DNA of 5,667 nucleotides. Source: Deltaproteobacteria bacterium (GTDB taxonomy: Bacteria; Desulfobacterota; Dissulfuribacteria; Dissulfuribacterales; UBA3076). Position 1 is the first letter of the stretch. Each line of letters opens with the position of its first letter. The stretch covers positions 1 to 5,667 of the forward strand of contig JAGGRV010000544.1 in NCBI GenBank assembly GCA_021159445.1, read 5' to 3'. The notes below the pieces were generated by a model that ran no database searches, was not told where the DNA came from, and saw only the letters and a program-made list of their open reading frames with translations. Positions 1 through 5,431 of the stretch are shown here, one piece after another. Made by a program: the position numbers and the translations under genes.

Positions 1-11
1 CTTGTTTTCAT

Positions 12-88
12 TGGTACGCCAGGAGGGATTCGAACCCCCGACCTACGGATTCGTAGTCCGGCGCTCTATCCAACTGAGCTACTGGCGC
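12..88 (-). tRNA. tRNA-Arg, anticodon ACG, CCA encoded
   Basis: A full 77-base cloverleaf reads on the minus strand. The seven-pair acceptor stem is GCGCCAG with CTGGCGT, with one G-T pair at the end. The D arm contains AGTTGGATA, the anticodon loop is CTACGAA, the T loop is TTCGAAT, the discriminator base is A, and CCA is encoded at 14-12. The anticodon ACG reads arginine CGN codons; in bacteria its first base is normally deaminated to inosine by TadA. It lies 76 bases downstream of nth on the same strand but has its own promoter. No terminator is visible in the 11 bases left before the window edge. Confidence 0.97.
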
Positions 89-100
89 ATGTGTGGGCTC

Positions 101-129
101 TTTATAATGGATCAGGTGTACTGTTGCAA
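101..129 (-). promoter_or_regulatory. Sigma-70-type promoter of tRNA-Arg
   Basis: On the minus strand a -35 box TTGCAA (129-124) and a -10 box TATAAA (106-101) are separated by exactly 17 bases. The expected transcription start, near 94, lies just upstream of the mature tRNA 5' end at 88, which leaves a very short 5' leader. The -10 matches consensus at five of six positions and the -35 at four of six. The tRNA is therefore probably transcribed on its own, not only by read-through from nth. Confidence 0.6.
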
Positions 130-164
130 GTCTTTGAATTGCTAATAATTGCCTGGTAAAAGTA

Positions 165-803
165 TTATGTGAATTGCTTGACCGACGGGCAGGCATTCCG
201 AACAGGACACTTACTACAAGTTGGTTTCCTGGCCTTACATACCTGTCTCCCGTGGTTGATTAGGACATAAGTTATCTCACCCCAGTCTTTCTTTGGGACT
301 ATTGCCATGAGATCACGTTCTATCTTAATGGGATTGTCTTCCCTGGTCATGCCCAGGCGTTTAGCAAGGCGCCTTACATGGGTATCCACTGCTATACCGG
401 CAATCACTCCATAGGCATTGTAAAGTACAATATTTGCTGTTTTTCTCCCTACACCGGGGATAGTAACCATTTTTTCCATTGTCCTTGGAAGCTCACCCTT
501 GAAACGTTCCACAATGATCCTTGAAGCTGCTTTTATATTCTTGGACTTATTCCGGAAAAAACCTGTAGATCTGATAATTTCCTCCAGTTCTTCTATAGGG
601 GCTTCAGACATGCTCCTGACATCTGGAAAACGCTCGAACAGAACAGGAGTTACCTGATTCACTCTAACATCAGTACACTGGGCTGAAAGGATGACTGATA
701 CAAGTAGCTGGAAAGGATTCGCGGACTTGAGGGCTATGTGGGCATCCCCATATGTGGCCTCAAGTATTTCTATTACATTCAGTATTCTGGCTCTCTCATT
801 CAT
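165..803 (-). CDS. nth: Endonuclease III (DNA glycosylase/AP lyase)
   Basis: This base-excision-repair enzyme removes oxidised pyrimidines and cuts the DNA at the abasic site. With the start at 803 the protein has 212 residues, against 211 in E. coli. The helix-hairpin-helix motif PGVGRKTAN holds the catalytic lysine (K121; K120 in E. coli) and the VDTH motif holds the catalytic aspartate (D140; D138 in E. coli). The C-terminus carries the four cysteines of the [4Fe-4S] cluster in the family's C-x6-C-x2-C-x5-C spacing (C189, C196, C199, C205). An in-frame ATG at 824 would add seven residues. I chose 803 because it aligns with the E. coli start, although neither start has a good ribosome binding site. 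The upstream flank holds a transposase-like stub (840-878) with a strong binding site. I see no convincing promoter for nth itself, so it may depend on that flank. All key residues are present and the gene looks intact. Confidence 0.95.
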   Translation of the reverse strand: MNERARILNVIEILEATYGDAHIALKSANPFQLLVSVILSAQCTDVRVNQVTPVLFERFPDVRSMSEAPIEELEEIIRSTGFFRNKSKNIKAASRIIVERFKGELPRTMEKMVTIPGVGRKTANIVLYNAYGVIAGIAVDTHVRRLAKRLGMTREDNPIKIERDLMAIVPKKDWGEITYVLINHGRQVCKARKPTCSKCPVRNACPSVKQFT

Positions 804-839
804 GATTATACCGAAATACCCCATCTGCTGTTTCAGTAC

Positions 840-878
840 TTAAAATCCGAATCCGTGATATAGTAAACTTATAGACAT
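840..878 (-). pseudogene. Stub of an ISL3-family transposase N-terminus (12 codons)
   Basis: A minus-strand ATG at 878 is preceded by a strong ribosome binding site, AAGGAG at 892-887, with an 8-base gap. It opens a short frame reading MSISLLYHGFGF and then TAA. From memory, ISL3-family transposases commonly begin MSTSLLYHGFGIRGY or close to it, so the first eleven residues match that start almost exactly. The rest of the transposase is absent: nth begins 16 to 37 bases further on. I read this as the 5' end of an insertion sequence whose body was deleted, with its binding site surviving. It could also be a chance 12-codon frame, or a functional leader for nth, since nth itself lacks a clear binding site. 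No terminal inverted repeat or target duplication was identified. Confidence 0.5.
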
Positions 879-1000
879 GCTCCAATCTCCTTCCTGAAAA
901 ATATGCTTGGAAGAAGATTATCATGTCCACATTTTAAAAAAACCAGGTACGCAAAAACCGGAAGAACCAAGAAACATCCGTATAGGGTAGTAAGTCAATC

Positions 1001-1145
1001 ACTGTCATGCAAGTAGGGACGCCAATCTCCTATGGGCGATGCCAACGAAGGAAACTGGGGAGTTTCGGATCAGCTCATAGTACTCTGATGGCGGGAGAGC
1101 CGTCTACATGGAGAAGGGGCTGACGGTGGTATGTAGCTCATAAAA
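1001..1145 (+). other. Possible remnant of a group II intron (leader of its RT gene)
   Basis: This non-coding stretch belongs to the 330-base gap between nth and the CoA-binding gene. It has the look of the region that precedes the reverse transcriptase/maturase frame in bacterial group II introns: GCCAACGAAGGAAACT, then a segment around GGATCAGCTCATAGTACT (1067-1084), then GAGAAGGGGCTGACGGT (1111-1127). It contains a perfect 6-base-arm hairpin, GAAACT-GGGG-AGTTTC, at 1051-1066, and a second possible pairing of GCCGTC (1099-1104) with GACGGT (1122-1127). No reverse transcriptase frame and no domain V hairpin follow, so if the reading is right only a fragment is left. The match is from memory and was not tested by search. 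The rest of the gap (about 893-1000) shows no gene and only A/T-rich sequence. Confidence 0.3.
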
Positions 1146-1154
1146 GAAATTAGT

Positions 1155-1541
1155 ATGGTCAAAGATAAACAGAAAGATAAACAGAATGTTGTTGTCCTTG
1201 GGGCAAGCCCGAAGCCCAATCGGTACTCAAACCAGGCGGTACGCCTCCTCGTCCAACACGGACACCACGTCATTCCCGTCCATCCCGCAGTTGAAACCAT
1301 TGAAGGCCTTCCGGTTTCACCCAGGCTGACCGACATCACGGACAACATTGATACACTCACTGTTTACGTTTCAGAAAAAGTGTCGTCTTTACTTGACAAC
1401 GACATATTCCAGCTTAATCCTGCAAGAGTCCTGTTTAATCCGGGCACAGAGAATGCGTCTTTAAGAAAAAAACTAGAACGGCATGGAATTAGCGTCGAGG
1501 AAGCATGCACACTAGTGTTGCTGAAAACAGGGCAGTTCTAG
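1155..1541 (+). CDS. Small CoA-binding-domain protein (COG1832, YccU-like)
   Basis: A 128-residue single-domain protein of the CoA_binding_2 family, which has the Rossmann-type fold of the CoA-binding domain of succinyl-CoA synthetase alpha. The nucleotide-binding start NVVVLGASPKPNRYSN is at residues 11-26, followed by VIPVHP (39-44), the conserved FNPGTEN (94-100) and the closing EACTLVLL (116-123). Length and motif order match the family. These proteins bind CoA or acyl-CoA in structural studies, but their cellular role is unknown; no catalytic domain is present. It starts at the first ATG, with only a weak purine-rich stretch upstream. Residues 3-10 are a doubled KDKQ caused by a tandem 12-base duplication, and this charged tail is extra to the domain. 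The cytochrome gene follows after 29 bases on the same strand, so co-transcription is likely. Confidence 0.88.
   Translation: MVKDKQKDKQNVVVLGASPKPNRYSNQAVRLLVQHGHHVIPVHPAVETIEGLPVSPRLTDITDNIDTLTVYVSEKVSSLLDNDIFQLNPARVLFNPGTENASLRKKLERHGISVEEACTLVLLKTGQF
1161..1184 (+). repeat. Perfect tandem duplication of 12 bases in the CoA-binding gene
   Basis: AAAGATAAACAG occurs twice back to back (1161-1172 and 1173-1184). Being four codons long, it keeps the frame and doubles the peptide KDKQ at residues 3-10. Perfect identity, including every third base, suggests a recent slippage or duplication event. It lies before the folded domain, so it probably has little effect on function. Confidence 0.9.
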
Positions 1542-1570
1542 AAAGCCCAATCAGGTAAGGGACGTATTTA

Positions 1571-2983
1571 ATGATTCGTCTATATATTAACATACTTGTA
1601 GTATGTCTGCTTTCCGCGTGCCAGCCACCCTTCATGGATTCATCTCTTGGTAAATCAGGCTGCAGACGATGTCACAGCGTGGAGTTGGACCCTGCCCATG
1701 ATATTGGCTGCATTGCCTGTCATCACGGGACGCCTGGAGGTTATACCCGCGCTCAGGCCCACAAGGGCTTGGTTCCCATGCCATCCCACCCGACCCGCAT
1801 GGCCGGCGCCTGTGGAAGATGTCACGCTCAGGAGGTGACTACAGCCGGCTCTTCCAGTCATTTTACCCTGTCAGGTATGATAGGGGCGGTTTGGTCTGGT
1901 TTTTTCCCTGGTGAGCAGGTGCCGACTCTGCTGGAATTGCCCATAGAAGAGCCTCCTTGTACAGAAAGGGGACTTGTTTCGGATATGCTCAGGAGGAGGT
2001 GCTTTCGCTGCCACGTTTATTACCATGGCGACGATTACATGGGCACTACTCGCGGAACCGGATGTGCCGCATGTCATCTGAGAATCAAGGCCGAAGGGCC
2101 TTGGGATCACAGATTCCGCGGGAAAGTCCCGGATATTCGGTGCCTTTCCTGCCACTATGGGAATTTCGTTGGTTGGGACTACTACGGACGATTCGAGATG
2201 GACTTTGAAGATGATTTTCGTGTACCCCTGGTTGAGGGTGAGCACATTCAAAGACCCTATGGTATGGAGTGGCATGATATGACCCCTGATGTACACAAGA
2301 CAGCAGGTATGGGATGTACGGACTGCCATCATTCAGGGCCGTGCGGTGGCAAGGAACGGGATGTAACTTGTACGGACTGCCACCTGGAAGATAAAACAGG
2401 ACCTAATTCAGGACCGCCCATGGTCCAGAAACGTATTGGTCACAGGCCGGAAGACGTGGGCCTTGTTGCCTGTGCTGTTTGCCATGGGGTATGGGCTGTC
2501 CAGGACCGGGGAAGGTCTCTGATCAGACAGGATTTCCCGGATTATGATGACTGGAGTTACCTGGCGATCCAGGGCAGCAGTGAGGTCGAGGCCACTGTGA
2601 AGGCCTATGTTAATTTACCATATGAAGACTGGACTATACCCCGGATGCTTGACAAGATAACCGGCGAGTACCGGCAGGGTCTATGGTTTGAAAGTTTCAC
2701 TGAAAGACGTTGGGGCCTTGTAGAATTGGGGGAGGATGCCTACGGACGTCTTACTGTTATTCGTCCTATCCTGGATCTCTCTCTGACTTATGTTGATTCC
2801 AGCGGTGTAGTGCGTTTTGATAATCTGCAGCCGAAAAATATAAATAACAATCTGGGTTCCGGGAATGTAACCCGCCCCGGCATTTCGTCTTTATGGCTTT
2901 CTTACTCGCCTCACACCATAGGTCCGGCTGATGCCTTCAGGACAATTTATGTGCGCTCCTGGTTAAATGGACTATTGAATTAG
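1571..2983 (+). CDS. Nine-haem c-type cytochrome, lipoprotein
   Basis: A 470-residue multihaem cytochrome for electron transfer outside the inner membrane. Nine CXXCH haem-attachment motifs begin at residues 31, 47, 81, 144, 165, 191, 249, 267 and 301. Many further histidines (for example H52, H64, H97, H152, H180, H242, H254, H291) could serve as distal ligands. The N-terminus is a short lipoprotein signal: a hydrophobic run, then the lipobox LSAC with C17 as the likely lipidated residue. The protein is thus probably anchored to a membrane facing the periplasm or cell exterior. A binding site AAGGGA at 1557-1562, 8 bases before the ATG, supports the start. Residues 306-470 form a haem-free C-terminal domain ending in SPHTI (446-450) and a 20-residue tail. 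I do not recognise the exact family, redox partner or substrate. It lies between the CoA-binding gene and ilvE on one strand. It could be an electron carrier or a subunit of a larger reductase, but no quinol-oxidising or catalytic partner is in the window. Confidence 0.9.
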   Translation: MIRLYINILVVCLLSACQPPFMDSSLGKSGCRRCHSVELDPAHDIGCIACHHGTPGGYTRAQAHKGLVPMPSHPTRMAGACGRCHAQEVTTAGSSSHFTLSGMIGAVWSGFFPGEQVPTLLELPIEEPPCTERGLVSDMLRRRCFRCHVYYHGDDYMGTTRGTGCAACHLRIKAEGPWDHRFRGKVPDIRCLSCHYGNFVGWDYYGRFEMDFEDDFRVPLVEGEHIQRPYGMEWHDMTPDVHKTAGMGCTDCHHSGPCGGKERDVTCTDCHLEDKTGPNSGPPMVQKRIGHRPEDVGLVACAVCHGVWAVQDRGRSLIRQDFPDYDDWSYLAIQGSSEVEATVKAYVNLPYEDWTIPRMLDKITGEYRQGLWFESFTERRWGLVELGEDAYGRLTVIRPILDLSLTYVDSSGVVRFDNLQPKNINNNLGSGNVTRPGISSLWLSYSPHTIGPADAFRTIYVRSWLNGLLN

Positions 2984-2992
2984 GAGCAAACC

Positions 2993-3031
2993 ATGGCTAA
3001 AGTGAATCACTCACTTCTCTGGAAAGGATGA
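2993..3031 (+). CDS. Possible 12-codon leader peptide upstream of ilvE
   Basis: Nine bases after the cytochrome stop, an ATG opens the frame MAKVNHSLLWKG and stops with TGA. It has a good binding site, TAGGAG at 2981-2986 (overlapping the cytochrome stop codon), six bases ahead of the ATG. Its TGA at 3029-3031 overlaps an in-frame ilvE ATG (3028-3030) in an ATGA arrangement, the classic geometry of translational coupling. The peptide holds one valine and two adjacent leucines, which is not enough to argue for attenuation by branched-chain amino acids, and no attenuator hairpin is visible. It may be a coupling device, a relic of a lost gene start, or chance. I know of no family for it. Confidence 0.35.
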   Translation: MAKVNHSLLWKG

Positions 3032-3039
3032 ATCTCATC

Positions 3040-4107
3040 ATGGATATTGAAATAGAGCTTTTGCCCGAATCAGAACGAAAAGATCTTCCCTCTTCTTCTA
3101 ATCTGAGTTTCGGCAAACACCTTTCAGACCACATGTTTTTAATGGATTATAAGGCAGACACCGGCTGGCATAACGCGAGGATAGTGCCCTATGGTAACTT
3201 TTCTCTTGATCCGGCCTCAGCATGTCTGCATTATGGCCAGGCCATATTCGAAGGACTCAAGGCCTACAGTGGAAAGGATGACAAAATCAGGCTATTCAGG
3301 GCAGGGGAAAATATGGACCGGCTGAATCATTCAGCCTGGCGTATGTGTATGCCTCAAGTGGACAAGGATGAGCTCCTTCAAGCCATCAAGACCCTTATTC
3401 AGATAGAAAAACGTTGGGTGCCCGAGGCCAATGGCACATCTCTTTATGTGCGGCCGTTCATGATCGCTACTGAGGCCTTTTTAGGGGTGCGTCCTGCCAG
3501 AGAATATTTACTATCAGTAATATTGAGCCCGGTAGGGGCTTACTATGCCGAGGGTTTCAGTCCTGTAAAGATCTTTGTGACAGACAAGTACGTGAGGGCA
3601 GTATCAGGGGGCGTGGGAGAGGCCAAGACTGCTGGAAACTATGCTGCAAGCCTTATGGCCTCTGAGAAAGCGAAAGAACTTGGTTTTACCCAGGTACTGT
3701 GGCTTGATGCGGCAGAGCGACGTTATATAGAAGAAGTCGGGACGATGAACATCTTTTTCCTTCTGAAAGACGCCTTGGTCACACCTGAGCTGAGCGGAAG
3801 CATATTACCTGGTATTACCAGGGATTCAGTATTGCGCCTTGCCCAAGGCTGGGGGCTCAAAGTCGAAGAGAGGCCGATTACGATTAACGAAGTCCTTGAG
3901 AAAGTAAAGAACAAGGCCCTTAAGGAATGCTTTGGAACCGGCACAGCCGCAGTCATTTCGCCTGTAGGGGCCCTATATTATAAAGGTGAAAACTACTCCA
4001 TTAACGGGGGCAAGACCGGAGATCTGGCCCAGAGACTCTTTGATGAGATTACGGGTTTGCAGTATGGGGAGAGAGAGGATGTATACGGCTGGATGGATAT
4101 AATTTAG
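3040..4107 (+). CDS. ilvE: Branched-chain amino acid aminotransferase (class IV, PLP)
   Basis: Catalyses the last step of leucine, isoleucine and valine synthesis (and the first step of their breakdown) by moving an amino group between glutamate and the branched-chain 2-oxo acids; cytosolic, EC 2.6.1.42. From the start at 3040 it has 355 residues, near the 363 of Bacillus subtilis YwaA, which it resembles along its length. Visible family blocks include HYGQAIFEGLKAY, SLYVRPFMIATE, ILSPVGAYY, AKTAGNYAAS with the PLP-binding lysine (K196), IEEVGTMN with the glutamate that contacts the cofactor ring nitrogen, GSILPGITRDSV and FGTGTAAVISPVG. An ATG at 3028 would add MNLI. I prefer 3040 because AAAGGA at 3023-3028 then lies 11 bases upstream instead of touching the ATG, and because homologues start at a similar point. 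Its 3' end overlaps the convergent flavoprotein gene by 59 bases. It probably shares a transcript with the cytochrome. Confidence 0.94.
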   Translation: MDIEIELLPESERKDLPSSSNLSFGKHLSDHMFLMDYKADTGWHNARIVPYGNFSLDPASACLHYGQAIFEGLKAYSGKDDKIRLFRAGENMDRLNHSAWRMCMPQVDKDELLQAIKTLIQIEKRWVPEANGTSLYVRPFMIATEAFLGVRPAREYLLSVILSPVGAYYAEGFSPVKIFVTDKYVRAVSGGVGEAKTAGNYAASLMASEKAKELGFTQVLWLDAAERRYIEEVGTMNIFFLLKDALVTPELSGSILPGITRDSVLRLAQGWGLKVEERPITINEVLEKVKNKALKECFGTGTAAVISPVGALYYKGENYSINGGKTGDLAQRLFDEITGLQYGEREDVYGWMDII

Positions 4108-5224
4108 GCCCTACGGCCTTCATGGCAGTCTCTGTGTAACCCTGCACCAGCTCATCCATGAGTTCCTGGACCGAGACTATCTTGTTTACCCGCCACACGT
4201 TTGAGCCGCAAAATACAAAGCCCGATTTAATATTCCCTCTCTGGGCGTTTATAAGGGCCATACCTATGCAATAGGGTGTATCCGGATAGGTGCAGGTTTT
4301 GATACATTTGCATACGCATCGATGAGGTCTTTTTTCCCCTGCTTTGGCCTTCTCAATAAATTCACCCCTAAGGGCCCTTCCAGGCATGCCCACCGGGCTT
4401 TTGATTATGGTGACATCTTCCTTTTTCGCCTTGATGTACGCCTGCTTAAACTTATCAGATGCATCACATTCATGGGTAGCCACAAAACGCGTTCCCATCT
4501 GTACACCAGCGGCCCCCATCTGGATAAATTTGTAAATGTCCTCGCCTGTATATATCCCGCCGGCTGCGATTACAGGTATAGCCCGCCCCTCCCTCTGTTC
4601 AAAGGGTTTCACTGCCTCAATGACTTGGGATACAAGGTTTTCAATATAGTTTTCAGGGGAATCGATATCTTCTGCTTTGAAACCGAGGTGGCCTCCTGCC
4701 TTGGGGCCTTCAACAACAATGGCATCAGGGAGATGGGAGAAATGTAAATCCCATCTGCGGCAGATGATCCCGGCAGCCCGCCCTGAAGAAACAATTGGGA
4801 CAAGCTTTGTGTTACAGCCTTCAGGTAAAAACCCAGGAAGCCTGAGGGGGAGCCCTGCTCCGCTAATGATGAGATCCGCCCCTGCCTTTACCGCAACGCG
4901 GACAGTCTCCTCGTAGTCATTAAGGGCAACCATTATATTGACTCCAATTATGCCATTGGGGGCCGCTTTCTTGGCTAAGCGGATTTGTTTTCCCAAAGCT
5001 CGGTAGGTGGCACCTTGAGGGTCTTTGTGAAAATCCGCTTCTTTCATACCAATAAGGACCGATGCTATAACGCCTATACCTCCGGCCCTGGCTACAGCAG
5101 AGGCCAGCCCTGCCATAGACACACCAACACCCATACCTCCCTGAATGATGGGAACAGGTGCGGTTACATCGCCTATAGTCAGTGGGGGGGGAGCATAAGT
5201 GGTTCTTTCAGTCATGGCTGCCAT
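4049..5224 (-). CDS. Nitronate monooxygenase/FabK-like FMN flavoprotein (COG2070)
   Basis: A 391-residue TIM-barrel flavoprotein of the 2-nitropropane dioxygenase family, expected to bind FMN and act on nitronates or an unknown substrate. Near the N-terminus is IIQGGMGVG (26-34). EGPKAGGHLG (172-181) contains the usual catalytic histidine (H179), and the phosphate-binding segments are AAGGI (220-224) and GAAGVQMGTRF (237-247). After the barrel comes a cysteine cluster (C303, C305, C307, C311, C319) and then YCIGMALINAQRGN, a layout I recall from homologues in anaerobes; some may bind an Fe-S cluster, which is unproven. I chose the ATG at 5224 because AAGGGGA lies 6 bases upstream of it; a TTG at 5242 would place that site inside the gene, and an ATG at 5215 is also possible. 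The last 19 residues are read antisense to ilvE. FabK-type enoyl-ACP reductase is a less likely alternative, given the length and the cysteine region. Confidence 0.88.
   Translation of the reverse strand: MAAMTERTTYAPPPLTIGDVTAPVPIIQGGMGVGVSMAGLASAVARAGGIGVIASVLIGMKEADFHKDPQGATYRALGKQIRLAKKAAPNGIIGVNIMVALNDYEETVRVAVKAGADLIISGAGLPLRLPGFLPEGCNTKLVPIVSSGRAAGIICRRWDLHFSHLPDAIVVEGPKAGGHLGFKAEDIDSPENYIENLVSQVIEAVKPFEQREGRAIPVIAAGGIYTGEDIYKFIQMGAAGVQMGTRFVATHECDASDKFKQAYIKAKKEDVTIIKSPVGMPGRALRGEFIEKAKAGEKRPHRCVCKCIKTCTYPDTPYCIGMALINAQRGNIKSGFVFCGSNVWRVNKIVSVQELMDELVQGYTETAMKAVGPKLYPSSRIHPLSPHTANP
4106..4119. terminator. Weak hairpin at the ilvE stop codon
   Basis: AGGCC-CTAC-GGCCT can form a five-pair, G/C-rich stem with a four-base loop, overlapping the ilvE stop codon. 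No T-run follows on the plus strand, so as an intrinsic terminator it is poor. It is the only hairpin I see at the convergent junction. On the other strand it lies inside the coding part of the flavoprotein gene, so it may simply reflect codon choice there. Confidence 0.2.
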
Positions 5225-5234
5225 TTTTAGTCCC

Positions 5235-5253
5235 CTTGACAAAGGGCGTCAAG
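5235..5253. repeat. Inverted repeat just upstream of the flavoprotein gene
   Basis: CTTGAC (5235-5240) and GTCAAG (5248-5253) are perfect 6-base inverted arms with a 7-base gap. They lie directly upstream of, and slightly overlapping, the ribosome-binding region of the minus-strand flavoprotein gene. This could be a repressor site or an mRNA hairpin near the start. Arms of six bases also arise by chance, and no promoter geometry confirms a role. Confidence 0.25.
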
Positions 5254-5287
5254 TGAATGAGAGTCTGTTTATCAATTTATGGTTTTC

Positions 5288-5316
5288 TTGACAAGGCATA
5301 ATACGCATGATATCGA
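5288..5316 (+). promoter_or_regulatory. Extended -10 promoter of the tRNA-Lys/tRNA-Glu operon
   Basis: A perfect -35 box TTGACA (5288-5293) stands 17 bases before TATCGA (5311-5316). The latter is a moderate -10 box helped by an upstream TG at 5308-5309 (extended -10). A start near 5323 would give a leader of about 30 bases before tRNA-Lys at 5354. The -35 box sits in CTTGACAAG, which also reads as TTGTCA on the other strand, so a divergent promoter for the flavoprotein gene could share it. The matching minus-strand -10 (TAAACA, 5271-5266) is weak. Confidence 0.5.
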
Positions 5317-5320
5317 TATC
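5309..5320. repeat. Perfect 12-base palindrome over the tRNA-operon -10 region
   Basis: GATATCGATATC is its own reverse complement and is also a direct repeat of GATATC. It covers the proposed -10 box of the tRNA operon, where a bound regulator would block RNA polymerase. No second copy was noticed in the window. Whether it is an operator or just an A/T-rich -10 sequence with accidental symmetry cannot be decided here. Confidence 0.4.
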
Positions 5321-5353
5321 TCTCGCCTGATTTGATTGGTCAGTTTTCAAAAA

Positions 5354-5429
5354 GGGCCGTTAACTCAGTTGGCAGAGTATCTGCCTTTTAAGCAGAGAGT
5401 CGCTGGTTCGAATCCAGCACGGCCTACCA
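5354..5429 (+). tRNA. tRNA-Lys, anticodon TTT, CCA encoded
   Basis: A 76-base cloverleaf. The acceptor stem is GGGCCGT with ACGGCCT, with one G-T pair. The D arm contains CTCAGTTGGCAGAG, the anticodon stem TCTGC/GCAGA encloses the loop CTTTTAA, the T arm is GCTGG-TTCGAAT-CCAGC, the discriminator is A, and CCA is encoded. Anticodon TTT reads both lysine codons. It is the first gene of a two-tRNA transcript, and only two bases separate it from the following tRNA-Glu. Confidence 0.97.
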
Positions 5430-5431
5430 GA

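Noticed and set aside
8..196. A 62-codon minus-strand frame across the tRNA-Arg gene
   Set aside because: Its C-terminal half is the translated tRNA (the well-known PVAQLDRAPDYESVGRGFES artefact), so it is not a protein gene.
882..1031. The 10-base direct repeat CCAATCTCCT at 882-891 and 1022-1031, considered as a target-site duplication
   Set aside because: The copies do not flank a recognisable element end, and the flanking bases give no inverted repeats. At this length chance is a fair explanation.
1094..1127. GAGAGCCGT...ACGGT considered as a group II intron domain V
   Set aside because: The outer pairing exists, but the inner stem and tetraloop required for domain V do not form.
1070..1360. 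A 96-codon minus-strand frame across the start of the CoA-binding gene
   Set aside because: It is antisense to the conserved family motifs and its composition looks like translated non-coding sequence.
1871..2332. A 153-codon minus-strand frame inside the cytochrome gene
   Set aside because: It lies wholly antisense to a gene with nine clear haem motifs and has no recognisable family or convincing binding site.
2315..2382. A 14-base direct repeat, TGTACGGACTGCCA, at 2315-2328 and 2369-2382
   Set aside because: Both copies encode the haem motif CTDCH in the same frame, so haem-site duplication or shared codon choice explains it.
2984..3027. An attenuator or riboswitch controlling ilvE
   Set aside because: The gap is only 44 bases, with no terminator hairpin and no run of leucine, isoleucine or valine codons.
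4322..4747. A 141-codon plus-strand frame (and several shorter ones up to about 5230) opposite the flavoprotein gene
   Set aside because: These are shadows of the conserved minus-strand gene, with no family resemblance.
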